64,000 bases of DNA, from positions 124,001-188,000 of the forward strand of contig NZ_AVFL01000011.1 of assembly GCF_000576635.1 (NCBI RefSeq), written 5' to 3'. Under the pieces are notes generated by a model. The model was not told where the DNA came from and searched no databases. It saw only the letters and a program-made list of their open reading frames with translations. Below, piece by piece: positions 1-7,485 of this stretch (positions within the stretch are counted from its first letter, which is position 1; every line of letters begins with the position of its first letter). The position numbers and the translations under genes were made by a program. Source of the stretch: Skermanella stibiiresistens SB22 (GTDB lineage: Bacteria; Pseudomonadota; Alphaproteobacteria; Azospirillales; Azospirillaceae).

Positions 1-40
1 TCCAGTTCGCAAGCGCGCCGTCAAGAAGGTCGCCTCCTGA
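1..40 (+). CDS. 3' end of a gene entering from the left edge
   Basis: One frame reads a short basic tail (PVRKRAVKKVAS) and stops with TGA at 38-40. The Lys/Arg-rich composition is typical of the C-terminus of DNA- or RNA-binding proteins, but only 12 residues are visible, so the protein cannot be identified. It is followed by a 167-base gap before surE. Confidence 0.4.
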   Translation, partial: PVRKRAVKKVAS

Positions 41-207
41 GACTCGACACCACCTGAATCCTGAACTGGCGGGGGTGCCGTCCCGCTGAAAGTCCGCGAC
101 TGAACGATCCGGGGGCTGGTATCGGCCACCCCGGTCCGCATGCGTTTTCGCCTTCAGCGTGATCCGGAACAGCCCACGTGCCAATTCCCGTGTGAAGGAA
201 AAGACAC

Positions 208-981
208 ATGACGGATCGTCCGTTCAACCGCGTTCTATTGACCAATGATGACGGAATCGGCGAACCGGGGCTGAACATCCTGGAGGAGGTCGCGGCGACC
301 TTGGCGCGCGAGGTCTGGGTCGTGGCGCCCGAGCACGACCAGAGCGGCACCGCCAATTCGATCAGCCTGCACCAGCCGATCCGCGTCCGCGAACGCGGTC
401 CTCTCCGCTACAGTGTCAACGGCACCCCGGCCGATTGCATCCTGATGGGTGTCCAGCATCTGATGGCGGACCAAAAGCCGGACCTCGTGCTGTCCGGGAT
501 CAACGCGGGCGCCAATCTGGGCGACGACGTGGCCTACTCCGGCACGGTGGCGGGGGCCATGACCGCGTTGTTCCTGGGGATTCCCGGTATCGCGCTGAGC
601 CAGTCCTATCGGGAGCGGAAGAACGTGCCGTGGGCGACGGCGACCCACTGGGCGCCGACCGTGATCCGAAGCCTGACGGCGGGTGGCTGGCCGGGCGATC
701 TCTGCTACAACGTCAATTTTCCGGATGTCGAGCCGGACCGGGTCAGCGGCATGGAGGCGGCGCGCCAGGGCGAGGGCGGGATCCTGCGCATCGGGATCGA
801 GCAGCGCGAGGACACGCGCGAGAAGTCTTACTACTGGCTCCGCTTCATGCGGGAACGCCGCGCATTGGCGCCGGACACCGACGTTGCGGCGCTCAAGCGC
901 GGCGCCGTCGCCGTGACGCCGCTCAAGTTCGACCGGACCGACATGGACGCCATGACGTCGCTGCGGCAGACCCTAGCCTGA
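208..981 (+). CDS. surE: 5'/3'-nucleotidase SurE
   Basis: Metal-dependent nucleoside 5'/3'-monophosphate phosphatase of the SurE family, cytoplasmic, 257 aa (usual length about 250). The N-terminus has the signature LLTNDDG with the metal-binding aspartates at D14 and D15. Further family positions are S46 in DQSGTANS and N99 in LSGINAGANLG, followed by YSGTVAGAMTA. The ATG at 208 is preceded by GAAGGA about 9 bases upstream. The gene ends 9 bp inside the convergent TetR gene. In many alphaproteobacteria surE lies near pcm and nlpD; those partners are not seen here. Identification is by motif and is firm. Confidence 0.96.
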   Translation: MTDRPFNRVLLTNDDGIGEPGLNILEEVAATLAREVWVVAPEHDQSGTANSISLHQPIRVRERGPLRYSVNGTPADCILMGVQHLMADQKPDLVLSGINAGANLGDDVAYSGTVAGAMTALFLGIPGIALSQSYRERKNVPWATATHWAPTVIRSLTAGGWPGDLCYNVNFPDVEPDRVSGMEAARQGEGGILRIGIEQREDTREKSYYWLRFMRERRALAPDTDVAALKRGAVAVTPLKFDRTDMDAMTSLRQTLA

Positions 982-1644
982 GACCGCCTCCAGCACCTCC
1001 AGGGCTGCGCCGCCCTGGACCGGCTGGCCGAAACCAGCCACCGCGAAGTCGATCATCCGCTCGATCAGTGCGTCGGTGTCGTCCAAGTCGCACAGACCGC
1101 CGGAGATCGCCTCGAGTCGCCCCAAATCGGTTATGGTGTAATGCATCAGCGCCAGGGTGAAGTGCAGCCTCCAGTAGATCTCGTCCTTGGGCAGGTGGGG
1201 CAGGGTGCGGAACGTGGGCACCACGAAGCGGTGTATGTGGCCGACATCCTTGTCCATCAGCTTCCGCATCTCCGGCGTGCCATCCGTCCGCACCCGCGCC
1301 ATGAACTGGATGAACACGGACAGGCCGCTGGTCCTTTGCCGGGTCCAGCGGATCGGCGGCGACAGCAAGGCGGCGAGGATCTCGCGCAGTGGAACAGGAT
1401 GGTCGCCAGCGCGGGCCTCTGCCTCCTTCAGCAGGGTGATCCGCTCGCGGTTCAGATCGGTCGCCCGGCGCCTGAACACGGCGAGCAGCAGGGCGTCCTT
1501 GGATCCGAAGTGATAGTTGACGGCGGCCAGGTTGACGCCGGCTGCGGCCGTGATCTCCCGCAGGGACACGCTGGCGAAGCTGCGTTCGGCGAACAACCGC
1601 TCCGCCGTGTCCAGGATGATCTCCTTGGTTTCAGCCCCGCTCAT
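973..1644 (-). CDS. TetR/AcrR family transcriptional regulator
   Basis: 223-aa regulator. Residues about 5-50 form the TetR DNA-binding domain: ILDTAERLFAE, then VSLREITAAAGV as first part of the helix-turn-helix, and NLAAVNYHFGSKDALL as recognition helix plus helix 4. The C-terminal ~150 residues form the variable ligand-binding domain, which resembles the CerR/YbiH-type C-terminal domain; the ligand cannot be predicted. Its 3' end overlaps surE, and it diverges from the DUF2491 operon across about 240 bp, so it may control itself or that operon, but no clear operator palindrome was recognised. Confidence 0.9.
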   Translation of the reverse strand: MSGAETKEIILDTAERLFAERSFASVSLREITAAAGVNLAAVNYHFGSKDALLLAVFRRRATDLNRERITLLKEAEARAGDHPVPLREILAALLSPPIRWTRQRTSGLSVFIQFMARVRTDGTPEMRKLMDKDVGHIHRFVVPTFRTLPHLPKDEIYWRLHFTLALMHYTITDLGRLEAISGGLCDLDDTDALIERMIDFAVAGFGQPVQGGAALEVLEAVSG

Positions 1645-1883
1645 GATCCAGTCCCTGTTTCAAACGCTGTTCCAATATAATGCATACGCTCGCTTCAATC
1701 AATGTTCGACCCTTGAAGCCATCTTGGGCGGCGCGAACGCTTGGCGGCGGTAATCCCGATGCGCGGGCTAGAAAGGGACTTCCCGGCCTGGGTCGCGTGG
1801 AGTTAAAACCCTGTGCGAGATGTTGACGGTATCGCCGCCCGCCAAGAGGGGCGCGAACCGTTCGGGAGGATTGGCTTCTGCAC

Positions 1884-3584
1884 ATGAATTGGCGATGGCT
1901 CAAGGTGGCGGCGCTCGGCGCCGCGCTGGTCCTGGCCGGCGCCCCGACACTGGAGCGCTGGCCCGCTGGCGGCCCGCTGGAAATCAGGATCGGCGCCGAC
2001 CACGCGGAGGCCCGCTCCCGGTCGGGGCGGTCTTCCGGTGGTTATTCCCGTCCCAGCTCCGGCGGCTATTCCCGCACGCCGTCCTTCGGGTCGGGTGGCG
2101 TCACCCGCACGCCGTCGACCAACCGGGGCTCCAGCGGCGGCTATGGCCGCCCCTCCACCTCGGGCGGCGGAAGCTCCTATGCGCCGGCGGCGCCGTCGGC
2201 GGGCGACAGGGCGATGTCGCGGCAGTCCAGCGGCGACGCGCTTGGCCGGTACCGGCAGCAGCAGCAACCACCGGCGGCGGCCCCCTCGGCACCAAGTTAT
2301 GGCACCCCTGGTCGTGACCAAGGCGGTTACGACTATGGCAGCCAGCGCCGCGGCACGGGTGGCTGGGGTTCGGGTGGCTGGGGTTCCAGCGGCGGAAGCT
2401 ATGGAAACCGCGGCTATGGCGGCGGCGGGTTCGGAAGCTGGACCGGAGCGCGCGGCTGGTCGGCGCCACCCTACGCCTATCGCTCCGCACCGCGATTTGG
2501 GATCTGGGATGGGCTGTTCCTGTGGTTCATGCTCGATAACCTCACCCGGCCAGGCTACACGGACTTCTTCCACAATCAGCAGAACGATCCCGGCTACCAG
2601 CAATGGCGCGCCGAGGCCGACCGGCTCGCCGCCGACAACGCCGATCTGCGATCCAAGCTGAACACCCTCGACCAGTCGCTGTCGACGCAGGCGGACAAGC
2701 CGCGCGACCCCAATTACCTGCCGCCCGACACGCCGCGCGACGTGGCGCTGGCCGATGCTGCCAACACCACCGATTCGTCGACCGGGACGGGGGATGTCTC
2801 CGGCGGTTTCGGTGTCGTCGCGATCATCCTGGTGGTCGGTGGCGTGGTTTTCCTGGTCTGGCTGTGGCGCAAGCAACAGGGCGCCCGGCCCGCCCGATCC
2901 GGAGGGAGTGGCTCCATGAGCAATCTGAGGACAGCGGGCAACATCCTGCGACAGAAACTGTCCGGCGAAACCTACACGCCGTCCCTGTTCCGGGTCGGCA
3001 TGACGCTGACGCTGGACCCGACGCCGTTCATCCTGGCGTCCGGGGCGACCAAGGTCGCGGCACCGGCCGAGGTGTCGGGCGACAACATGCTGACGAGCGT
3101 CGCCACGGTCTCGACCGTCAGCGACGGCGCCGCGACCCTGCATCGTCTCTACCTGCCCGAGGAGAAGGGCTTCTTCCAGATCCATCTGAACACCGCCGGC
3201 CAACCCGACGAGTGCCGGTTCTTCTCGCTGCTGGACGAGATCCATCCCGGTAGCGAGGACGAGTGGAGCTTCTGGCTCGACCCGGCGGAGGGAATGATCG
3301 GCTGGCCGGAGTTCCAGACCAAGGACGGCAAGGTGTATCCCCGCGCCTGGACGCCCGGAGCGTCGCGCGTCAAGCCGCACACCCTGTACGAGAACGGCAC
3401 CGACGTGAAGGGTGTGACCGTCAGGACGCTCAACACGATGCTCTACGCCGCCCCCACCGGGGCCGCCGATCCGGCGCCGCCGACCGAGTACATCATGGTC
3501 TCGGCGGTGGAGCAGGGGGGGCAGGCCTGGGTGGAGATCCACGCCGGCATCGACGTCAATCCCGCCACGCTGTCACTCGCCTGA
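1884..3584 (+). CDS. DUF2491 (YjfK-like) protein with a long low-complexity, membrane-anchored N-terminus
   Basis: 566 aa. Residues 1-~40 look like an export signal or signal anchor. Residues ~45-200 are extremely rich in Gly, Ser, Tyr, Arg and Pro with repeated SGGYSRP-like units. A single transmembrane segment lies near residues 312-332 (FGVVAIILVVGGVVFLVWLW). The last ~220 residues match the size and character of DUF2491, the E. coli YjfK family, which is normally a stand-alone protein of about 220 aa. An internal ATG at 2916 (M345) is preceded by GGAGGG about 10 bases upstream and would yield exactly the DUF2491 part. First gene of a three-gene operon with DUF350 and PspA-like genes. Function unknown; association with membrane stress is inferred from the neighbours. 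Confidence 0.82.
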   Translation: MNWRWLKVAALGAALVLAGAPTLERWPAGGPLEIRIGADHAEARSRSGRSSGGYSRPSSGGYSRTPSFGSGGVTRTPSTNRGSSGGYGRPSTSGGGSSYAPAAPSAGDRAMSRQSSGDALGRYRQQQQPPAAAPSAPSYGTPGRDQGGYDYGSQRRGTGGWGSGGWGSSGGSYGNRGYGGGGFGSWTGARGWSAPPYAYRSAPRFGIWDGLFLWFMLDNLTRPGYTDFFHNQQNDPGYQQWRAEADRLAADNADLRSKLNTLDQSLSTQADKPRDPNYLPPDTPRDVALADAANTTDSSTGTGDVSGGFGVVAIILVVGGVVFLVWLWRKQQGARPARSGGSGSMSNLRTAGNILRQKLSGETYTPSLFRVGMTLTLDPTPFILASGATKVAAPAEVSGDNMLTSVATVSTVSDGAATLHRLYLPEEKGFFQIHLNTAGQPDECRFFSLLDEIHPGSEDEWSFWLDPAEGMIGWPEFQTKDGKVYPRAWTPGASRVKPHTLYENGTDVKGVTVRTLNTMLYAAPTGAADPAPPTEYIMVSAVEQGGQAWVEIHAGIDVNPATLSLA

Positions 3585-3633
3585 TCCAGCTCCAGTTCCA
3601 CCAAGCCCGCCACCAAAGAAGCACGGACACTCC

Positions 3634-4059
3634 ATGGAAACCGAATTCGGCAACGTCCTCAGCAGCCTTGGCCAGGGTCTGCCCATCCTGCTGCTGCACT
3701 TCGTGGTGACCCTGCTGCTGCTGGCCCTGGGCGTCACCTGCTACACCGCCATCACACCGTTCAACGAGCGGAACCTCGTGCGGGGCGGCAACATCGCCGC
3801 CGGCATCGTCTATGGCGGCACCATCATAGCCTTCGCCATCCCGCTGGGCGCCACGCTGGTGACGAGCTTCGTGCTGCTAGATATCGTGATCTGGGGCTTG
3901 ATCGCCCTGGTGCTGCAACTGGCCGCCTTCGGCATCGCGACGCTGATGTTCCGCGACATGCGGCCGATGATCGAGGGTGGCAACGTCGCCGCCGCCCTGA
4001 CATTGGCTGGAATTCAAATCGGAATTGGCATCCTGAACGCTGGCGCGATGGCGGGATGA
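3634..4059 (+). CDS. DUF350 family membrane protein (YjfL-like)
   Basis: 141-aa integral membrane protein with four hydrophobic segments: near residues 14-36 (ILLLHFVVTLLLLALGV), 48-72, 78-100 and 115-138. It has the internal duplication typical of DUF350, where a GGNIAAGIVYGG stretch in the first half is echoed by GGNVAAALTLAG in the second. It lies 49 bp after the DUF2491 gene and 40 bp before the PspA-like gene, the same three families as E. coli yjfK, yjfL and yjfJ in a different order. The role is unknown; these proteins are thought to work with PspA-type proteins at the inner membrane. Confidence 0.87.
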   Translation: METEFGNVLSSLGQGLPILLLHFVVTLLLLALGVTCYTAITPFNERNLVRGGNIAAGIVYGGTIIAFAIPLGATLVTSFVLLDIVIWGLIALVLQLAAFGIATLMFRDMRPMIEGGNVAAALTLAGIQIGIGILNAGAMAG

Positions 4060-4099
4060 TGCCTAAATCCGCACTGACCTACTTGGCAAGGAGCCGAAG

Positions 4100-4870
4100 A
4101 TGATCTCGTTCATTCGCAACCTCGTTGGTGTAAAGACCGACCGCGCCGTACAGGCCAGTGTCGAGGCTCTGGTTCGCTGGGATCCGCAGGCCGCCACGGA
4201 GGCCGAACTGCGCACTATGGAACAGCATCTGGACGATCTGGGCCTCCAGGTCGCCCATGCCCGCGCCACCTATGAGCGGGAGAAGAAGGAGGCCGACGCG
4301 ATCAACTCCCTGTCGCGCCAGCGCCTCGCCGCCGCCGAGCAGATCGAGAGGCAGGCCGCCGCCGAGACCGATCCCGGCCGCAAGGCGGCCCTCGAGAAGA
4401 GCTTGGCCACCTTGGTCAACATGCTGGAGGAGATGGCGCCCGAGATCGAGCGCGAGGAATCCGAGGCGACCGACGCCAAGGACTTCGTCCAGATGCTGGA
4501 GCAGACCTACGCCGACGCAGGCGCCAAGCTGAAGCGCGCCCGCGGCGATCTGGAGCGCGCCCAGCGGGACATGTCGCGTGCCCAGCAGCAGCGCGACGCC
4601 GCCGAGCGCCGGGCCGAGGCCGCCCGTCAGGCGGCGGGCTTGGCGAGCGCCACCAGCGGCCTCAGCGTCGCGCTGAAGTCTATGCAGGACTCGGCGGCGC
4701 GCGATCTGGCTTCGGCGGATGCCGCATCCGCCAAGGCGAAGCTGCTGAAGCCTACCAAGCCGGAGGAGGACGACCCGAACATCGCCGAGGCCCTGCGTCT
4801 CGCGTCCGGGCAGTCGCCGGCTCCGGTCGCCCTGTCGGACCGGTTGGCCGCCATCCGCGCCCGGAAATAG
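4100..4870 (+). CDS. PspA/IM30 family protein (YjfJ-like)
   Basis: 256-aa, almost wholly helical, charged coiled-coil protein starting MISFIRNLVGVKTDRAVQ, which resembles the amphipathic N-terminal helix of PspA/IM30 proteins. Heptad-rich stretches run from residue ~30 to ~215 with abundant Ala, Glu, Arg and Gln. PspA-type proteins bind stressed inner membranes and assemble into rings or filaments. Here the pspBC and pspF partners are absent and the DUF350/DUF2491 partners are present, pointing to the YjfJ branch. The ATG at 4100 follows AAGGAGCCGAAG. The operon ends in a strong terminator 27 bp downstream. Confidence 0.83.
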   Translation: MISFIRNLVGVKTDRAVQASVEALVRWDPQAATEAELRTMEQHLDDLGLQVAHARATYEREKKEADAINSLSRQRLAAAEQIERQAAAETDPGRKAALEKSLATLVNMLEEMAPEIEREESEATDAKDFVQMLEQTYADAGAKLKRARGDLERAQRDMSRAQQQRDAAERRAEAARQAAGLASATSGLSVALKSMQDSAARDLASADAASAKAKLLKPTKPEEDDPNIAEALRLASGQSPAPVALSDRLAAIRARK

Positions 4871-4897
4871 GCTCCCGTCATCGGTGGGGTGGTTTTG

Positions 4898-4938
4898 AAA
4901 AGCGCGGCGATGGGAGCGAACCCATCGCCGCGCTTTTT
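4898..4938 (+). terminator. Rho-independent terminator of the DUF2491-DUF350-pspA operon
   Basis: A near-perfect 17-bp stem (AAAAGCGCGGCGATGGG paired with CCCATCGCCGCGCTTTTT) with a 6-base loop AGCGAA, ending in a run of five T. It sits 27 bp after the PspA-like stop codon and, with the A-run on the other side, could also terminate leftward transcription. Confidence 0.9.
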
Positions 4939-5203
4939 CGTTTCGGCGTCACCAAGGCGTTTCCAAGCACCGCCATTCCGGATACCCAGTGGGGGAAGCC
5001 CGCTGCTGGTGATTGACTCATACGTTTGTTTGAATGTAAGATCTTTCCAAGCTCGGTTACCAGAGCATCAAGGAAGAATGGCAGCCTCTGGGGAGGTCAC
5101 GCAGATGACGCCGGTTTCCGGCCTCTCCGTAGCCATCGGCTTGGCCCCATCCGCGCATGGGACCGGGCCGATGGTCGCGTACCCGCGAAATATCTCCTAG
5201 CAA
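4939..5203. other. Intergenic stretch with no recognised gene
   Basis: Together with the terminator this makes about 330 bases between convergent genes. Short open frames on both strands lack a convincing ribosome binding site or recognisable protein. No RNA gene, repeat or palindrome was identified. Confidence 0.5.
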
Positions 5204-5740
5204 TCACATCGCCTTGGGCGCGGAGCCCCTGCCGTTGAGGCTGACGCTGCGCATGGACTGCTCGGCCGTCGCCAAATGGGCCTCGCAATTCGGCGCCTCC
5301 CCCGTGAACACGATGAAGTGCGCGGTGGTCGCGTCGCTCGCCATGAAGACCGCCACGACGCGTTCGTCGGCACCGGAATCGACCACGGCCGTGGCGATGC
5401 GGCCGACCGACCCGTCGCCCGTGCGCAACTGTGCCGGGGGCTGTTCCTTGAGTATCCGCAACGGACCCTTCACCGAACTCCAGGTCTGCTGAAAGAACGG
5501 CACGGGCCGTTCGTCGCCCAAGGCTCTCGGCGCCAGCACCGACAGGCTGCACGCGTCCTTGCGGTAGACGACGTTTTGGCCCTCCTGCGACCGCGACCAG
5601 CCGGTGGGCGGATCGAGCGTGACGCCGTTGGCCCGCTCGGACGCCTGGGTGGTGGCGGGTGCCGTGAGGAGGCACAGCGCCAGCGCGCCGGTGGCGAGCC
5701 AGAAGGATCTCGGTTTCGTCCAGGCTTGTTCGGATGTCAT
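5204..5740 (-). CDS. Secreted hypothetical protein
   Basis: 178 aa from the ATG at 5740, chosen because GGGAG lies about 8 bases upstream; an in-frame GTG at 5767 is a weaker alternative. A Sec signal peptide is clear: basic residues (KPR), a hydrophobic core (LATGALALCLLTAPA) and a likely cleavage after QAS near residue 34. The mature part begins GVTLDPPTGWSRS and has two cysteines that could form a disulfide. The layout, a 'PPTGW' start and a small alpha/beta-like domain, resembles periplasmic proteins of unknown function. Not recognised further. Divergent from the gene at 5883. Confidence 0.75.
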   Translation of the reverse strand: MTSEQAWTKPRSFWLATGALALCLLTAPATTQASERANGVTLDPPTGWSRSQEGQNVVYRKDACSLSVLAPRALGDERPVPFFQQTWSSVKGPLRILKEQPPAQLRTGDGSVGRIATAVVDSGADERVVAVFMASDATTAHFIVFTGEAPNCEAHLATAEQSMRSVSLNGRGSAPKAM

Positions 5741-5882
5741 GGCAGTCGCTCCCTCGCCGTCCGTCACGTCATCATCGTCTTCGTACGATCATACACGGTT
5801 TGCGCTTGGAGAAGGGGCCCGCGCGACGGTCCGGCCTCCGCGCTGTTGTCTGTCCAGGATCACAACGATCAAGGACTAGGAC

Positions 5883-6194
5883 ATGAACGACCGTGAAGCC
5901 CGCGAACAGCGTGACAAGCCGGTGGGCGAGCGTCCCCAGGACATCCGCAGCCGGACCGACGTGATCATGGAGCGTGACGCCAACCATCTGGCCGATGAAA
6001 AAGGCGAGTCCGCTTCCGTGGGCGAACTCAACGCCGAACCGGACGAGGCGATGAGGACCGGCAAGGAGCGGCGGATGGCGGAGGGCGCCTCACCGACCCT
6101 TGACGCCAACGGCAAGCCCTATGGTGACGACGAGGACCCGGATTCGACCGGCACCAAGGCCGGCACGCTGGGCGGCATCGGCGGCTTGCCCTGA
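5883..6194 (+). CDS. Small, highly charged hypothetical protein
   Basis: 103 aa, very hydrophilic and acidic (many Glu, Asp, Arg, Lys, Gly), with no membrane segment, probably disordered. It begins MNDREAREQRDKPVGERPQD and ends GTLGGIGGLP. The start is supported by AAGGA 8 bases before the ATG. It lies 54 bp upstream of the SRPBCC gene, so the two are probably co-transcribed. Composition recalls small stress-induced hydrophilins, but no family was recognised. Confidence 0.7.
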   Translation: MNDREAREQRDKPVGERPQDIRSRTDVIMERDANHLADEKGESASVGELNAEPDEAMRTGKERRMAEGASPTLDANGKPYGDDEDPDSTGTKAGTLGGIGGLP

Positions 6195-6248
6195 ACTCGG
6201 CCTTGGACGCCGAGGATATCCGAAGGAACCGCGAGGGGAGAAAGAACC

Positions 6249-6938
6249 ATGGATCGATCGATGACGCCGCCAGATCATTGGGGCCGTTACGCCTTGCTCG
6301 CCGGTGGCGGGCTACTGGCGTTGCAGGGTTTCCGGCGCGGCGGCTGGGCGGGAGCCGCCTTGACGGCGGCCGGCGCCGGACTGCTCGCCAGTGGGGTCGC
6401 CAATGAAGCCGTCCGGGAGAAGCTTCATCTGCCGGACCTGCGCGAACTGCCGCGAGCCGTTTCCAAACCGGTCACGATCCACCACACGGTCACGATCAAC
6501 AAGCCGCGCGAGGAGCTTTACAAGTTCTGGCGCGACTTCGGCAACTTGTCGCGGATCATGCCGGAAATCGACCGCATCGACACGCGCGACCAGCGCCATT
6601 CCCATTGGGTCGTCACCGGTCCTGGCGGCGCCAAGGTGCGCTTCGACGCGGAGGTCACCGACGAGAGCGAGAACCAGCGCATCGCTTGGCGGAGCGTCGG
6701 CGACGCCGACGTCAAGAATTCCGGCAAGGTCACGTTCAACGACGCGCCAGGTGATCGGGGTACCGAAGTGCGCCTTGAGCTGACCTATGACGCGCCGTTC
6801 GGCAAGCTGGGACAAGGCGTCGCCATGCTCACCGGGCAGGAGCCGCAATTGCAAGCCCACCGCGCGCTGCGTCGGCTGAAGCAGTTGATGGAAGCCGGCG
6901 AGATCACGACCAACCGCATGCGGTCACCGGCAGCCTGA
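6249..6938 (+). CDS. Membrane-anchored SRPBCC (cyclase/dehydrase, START-like) family protein
   Basis: 229 aa. Residues ~10-60 contain hydrophobic, Gly/Ala-rich segments (YALLAGGGLLALQGF and GAALTAAGAGLLASGV) that should insert in the membrane. Residues ~75-215 form an SRPBCC/polyketide-cyclase-like domain: the strand TIHHTVTINKPREELYKFWRDFGNLSRIMPEI is the hallmark first strand and helix, followed by GPGGAKVRFDAEVTDE and the C-terminal helix LRRLKQLMEAGEI. Such domains bind hydrophobic ligands; the ligand here is unknown. GAGGGGAG precedes the ATG. Closely follows the small charged protein gene. Confidence 0.86.
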   Translation: MDRSMTPPDHWGRYALLAGGGLLALQGFRRGGWAGAALTAAGAGLLASGVANEAVREKLHLPDLRELPRAVSKPVTIHHTVTINKPREELYKFWRDFGNLSRIMPEIDRIDTRDQRHSHWVVTGPGGAKVRFDAEVTDESENQRIAWRSVGDADVKNSGKVTFNDAPGDRGTEVRLELTYDAPFGKLGQGVAMLTGQEPQLQAHRALRRLKQLMEAGEITTNRMRSPAA

Positions 6939-6957
6939 CTGACGGGCGATGATGGTG

Positions 6958-6980
6958 GGGAGGCGCCACGGGTGCCTCCC
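6958..6980. terminator. Hairpin between convergent genes
   Basis: A 10-bp stem (GGGAGGCGCC with GGTGCCTCCC, one G-T pair) and a 3-base loop lies between the SRPBCC gene and the convergent response regulator. There is no long T-run, so it is a probable bidirectional terminator, not a certain one. Confidence 0.55.
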
Positions 6981-6997
6981 TCCTCATGCGGTGCCGG

Positions 6998-7411
6998 TCA
7001 GATGTCGGGACCGATGAAGCCGGGTGGCCGAGGCTCCTGGACCACTCCATGGGCAAGCCACGCCAAGCAGGCGTCGATGGTGGCCAGCAGGGTTCGTTCC
7101 GTGAAGGGCTTCCGGACCAGGCCGATCACGCCCGCGTCCCGGGCTATCTCCATTGTGACGTGACCGGTCACCAGCAGTGTCGGAACCTGCCAGCGGTCCA
7201 TGATCAGACGTGCGGCCTCCAAGCCATCGGTGCCGCCCAGTTCGACATCCAGAAGCGCCAGATCGGGACGGTATTCGGCCACCAAGGTCAAAGCCTCGTC
7301 GGCGTTCGACGCGATGCCGCAGACTTCGTGACCGGCACCCGTCACGATCGTTTCCATATCGAGTGCCACCAACAACTGATCCTCGGCGATGATCAGACGG
7401 ACTCCGCGCAC
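6998..7411 (-). CDS. Single-domain response regulator (receiver only)
   Basis: 137 aa comprising one CheY-like receiver and no output domain. The acidic pair is E10-D11 (LIIAEDQ), the phosphoacceptor D55 (LALLDVEL), the switch threonine T82 (LLVTGH) and the invariant lysine K101 (VRKPF). The start is a GTG at 7411 with AAGGGG about 10 bases upstream. Alphaproteobacterial receivers of this size (for example Sdr-like proteins) feed into histidine-kinase networks of the general stress response, but no kinase is nearby, so the pathway is unknown. Convergent to the SRPBCC gene. Confidence 0.88.
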   Translation of the reverse strand: MRGVRLIIAEDQLLVALDMETIVTGAGHEVCGIASNADEALTLVAEYRPDLALLDVELGGTDGLEAARLIMDRWQVPTLLVTGHVTMEIARDAGVIGLVRKPFTERTLLATIDACLAWLAHGVVQEPRPPGFIGPDI

Positions 7412-7485
7412 GTAAATCCCCTTTCGCCAAATAGGCCATCCGATATTCTCGTTCCCATGGAAATCTCAACACGGGCCGTTGCGGA

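Noticed and set aside
1803-3542. Long open frame on the minus strand opposite the DUF2491 gene (579 codons)
   Set aside because: Antisense frame over a Gly/Ser/Pro-rich, high-GC gene; composition is His/Arg/Gly-rich with no domain. Similar shadows occur opposite the helicase (12328-13770), phoX (23603-25345), the TonB receptor (46549-48315) and the dehydratase (55436-57229).
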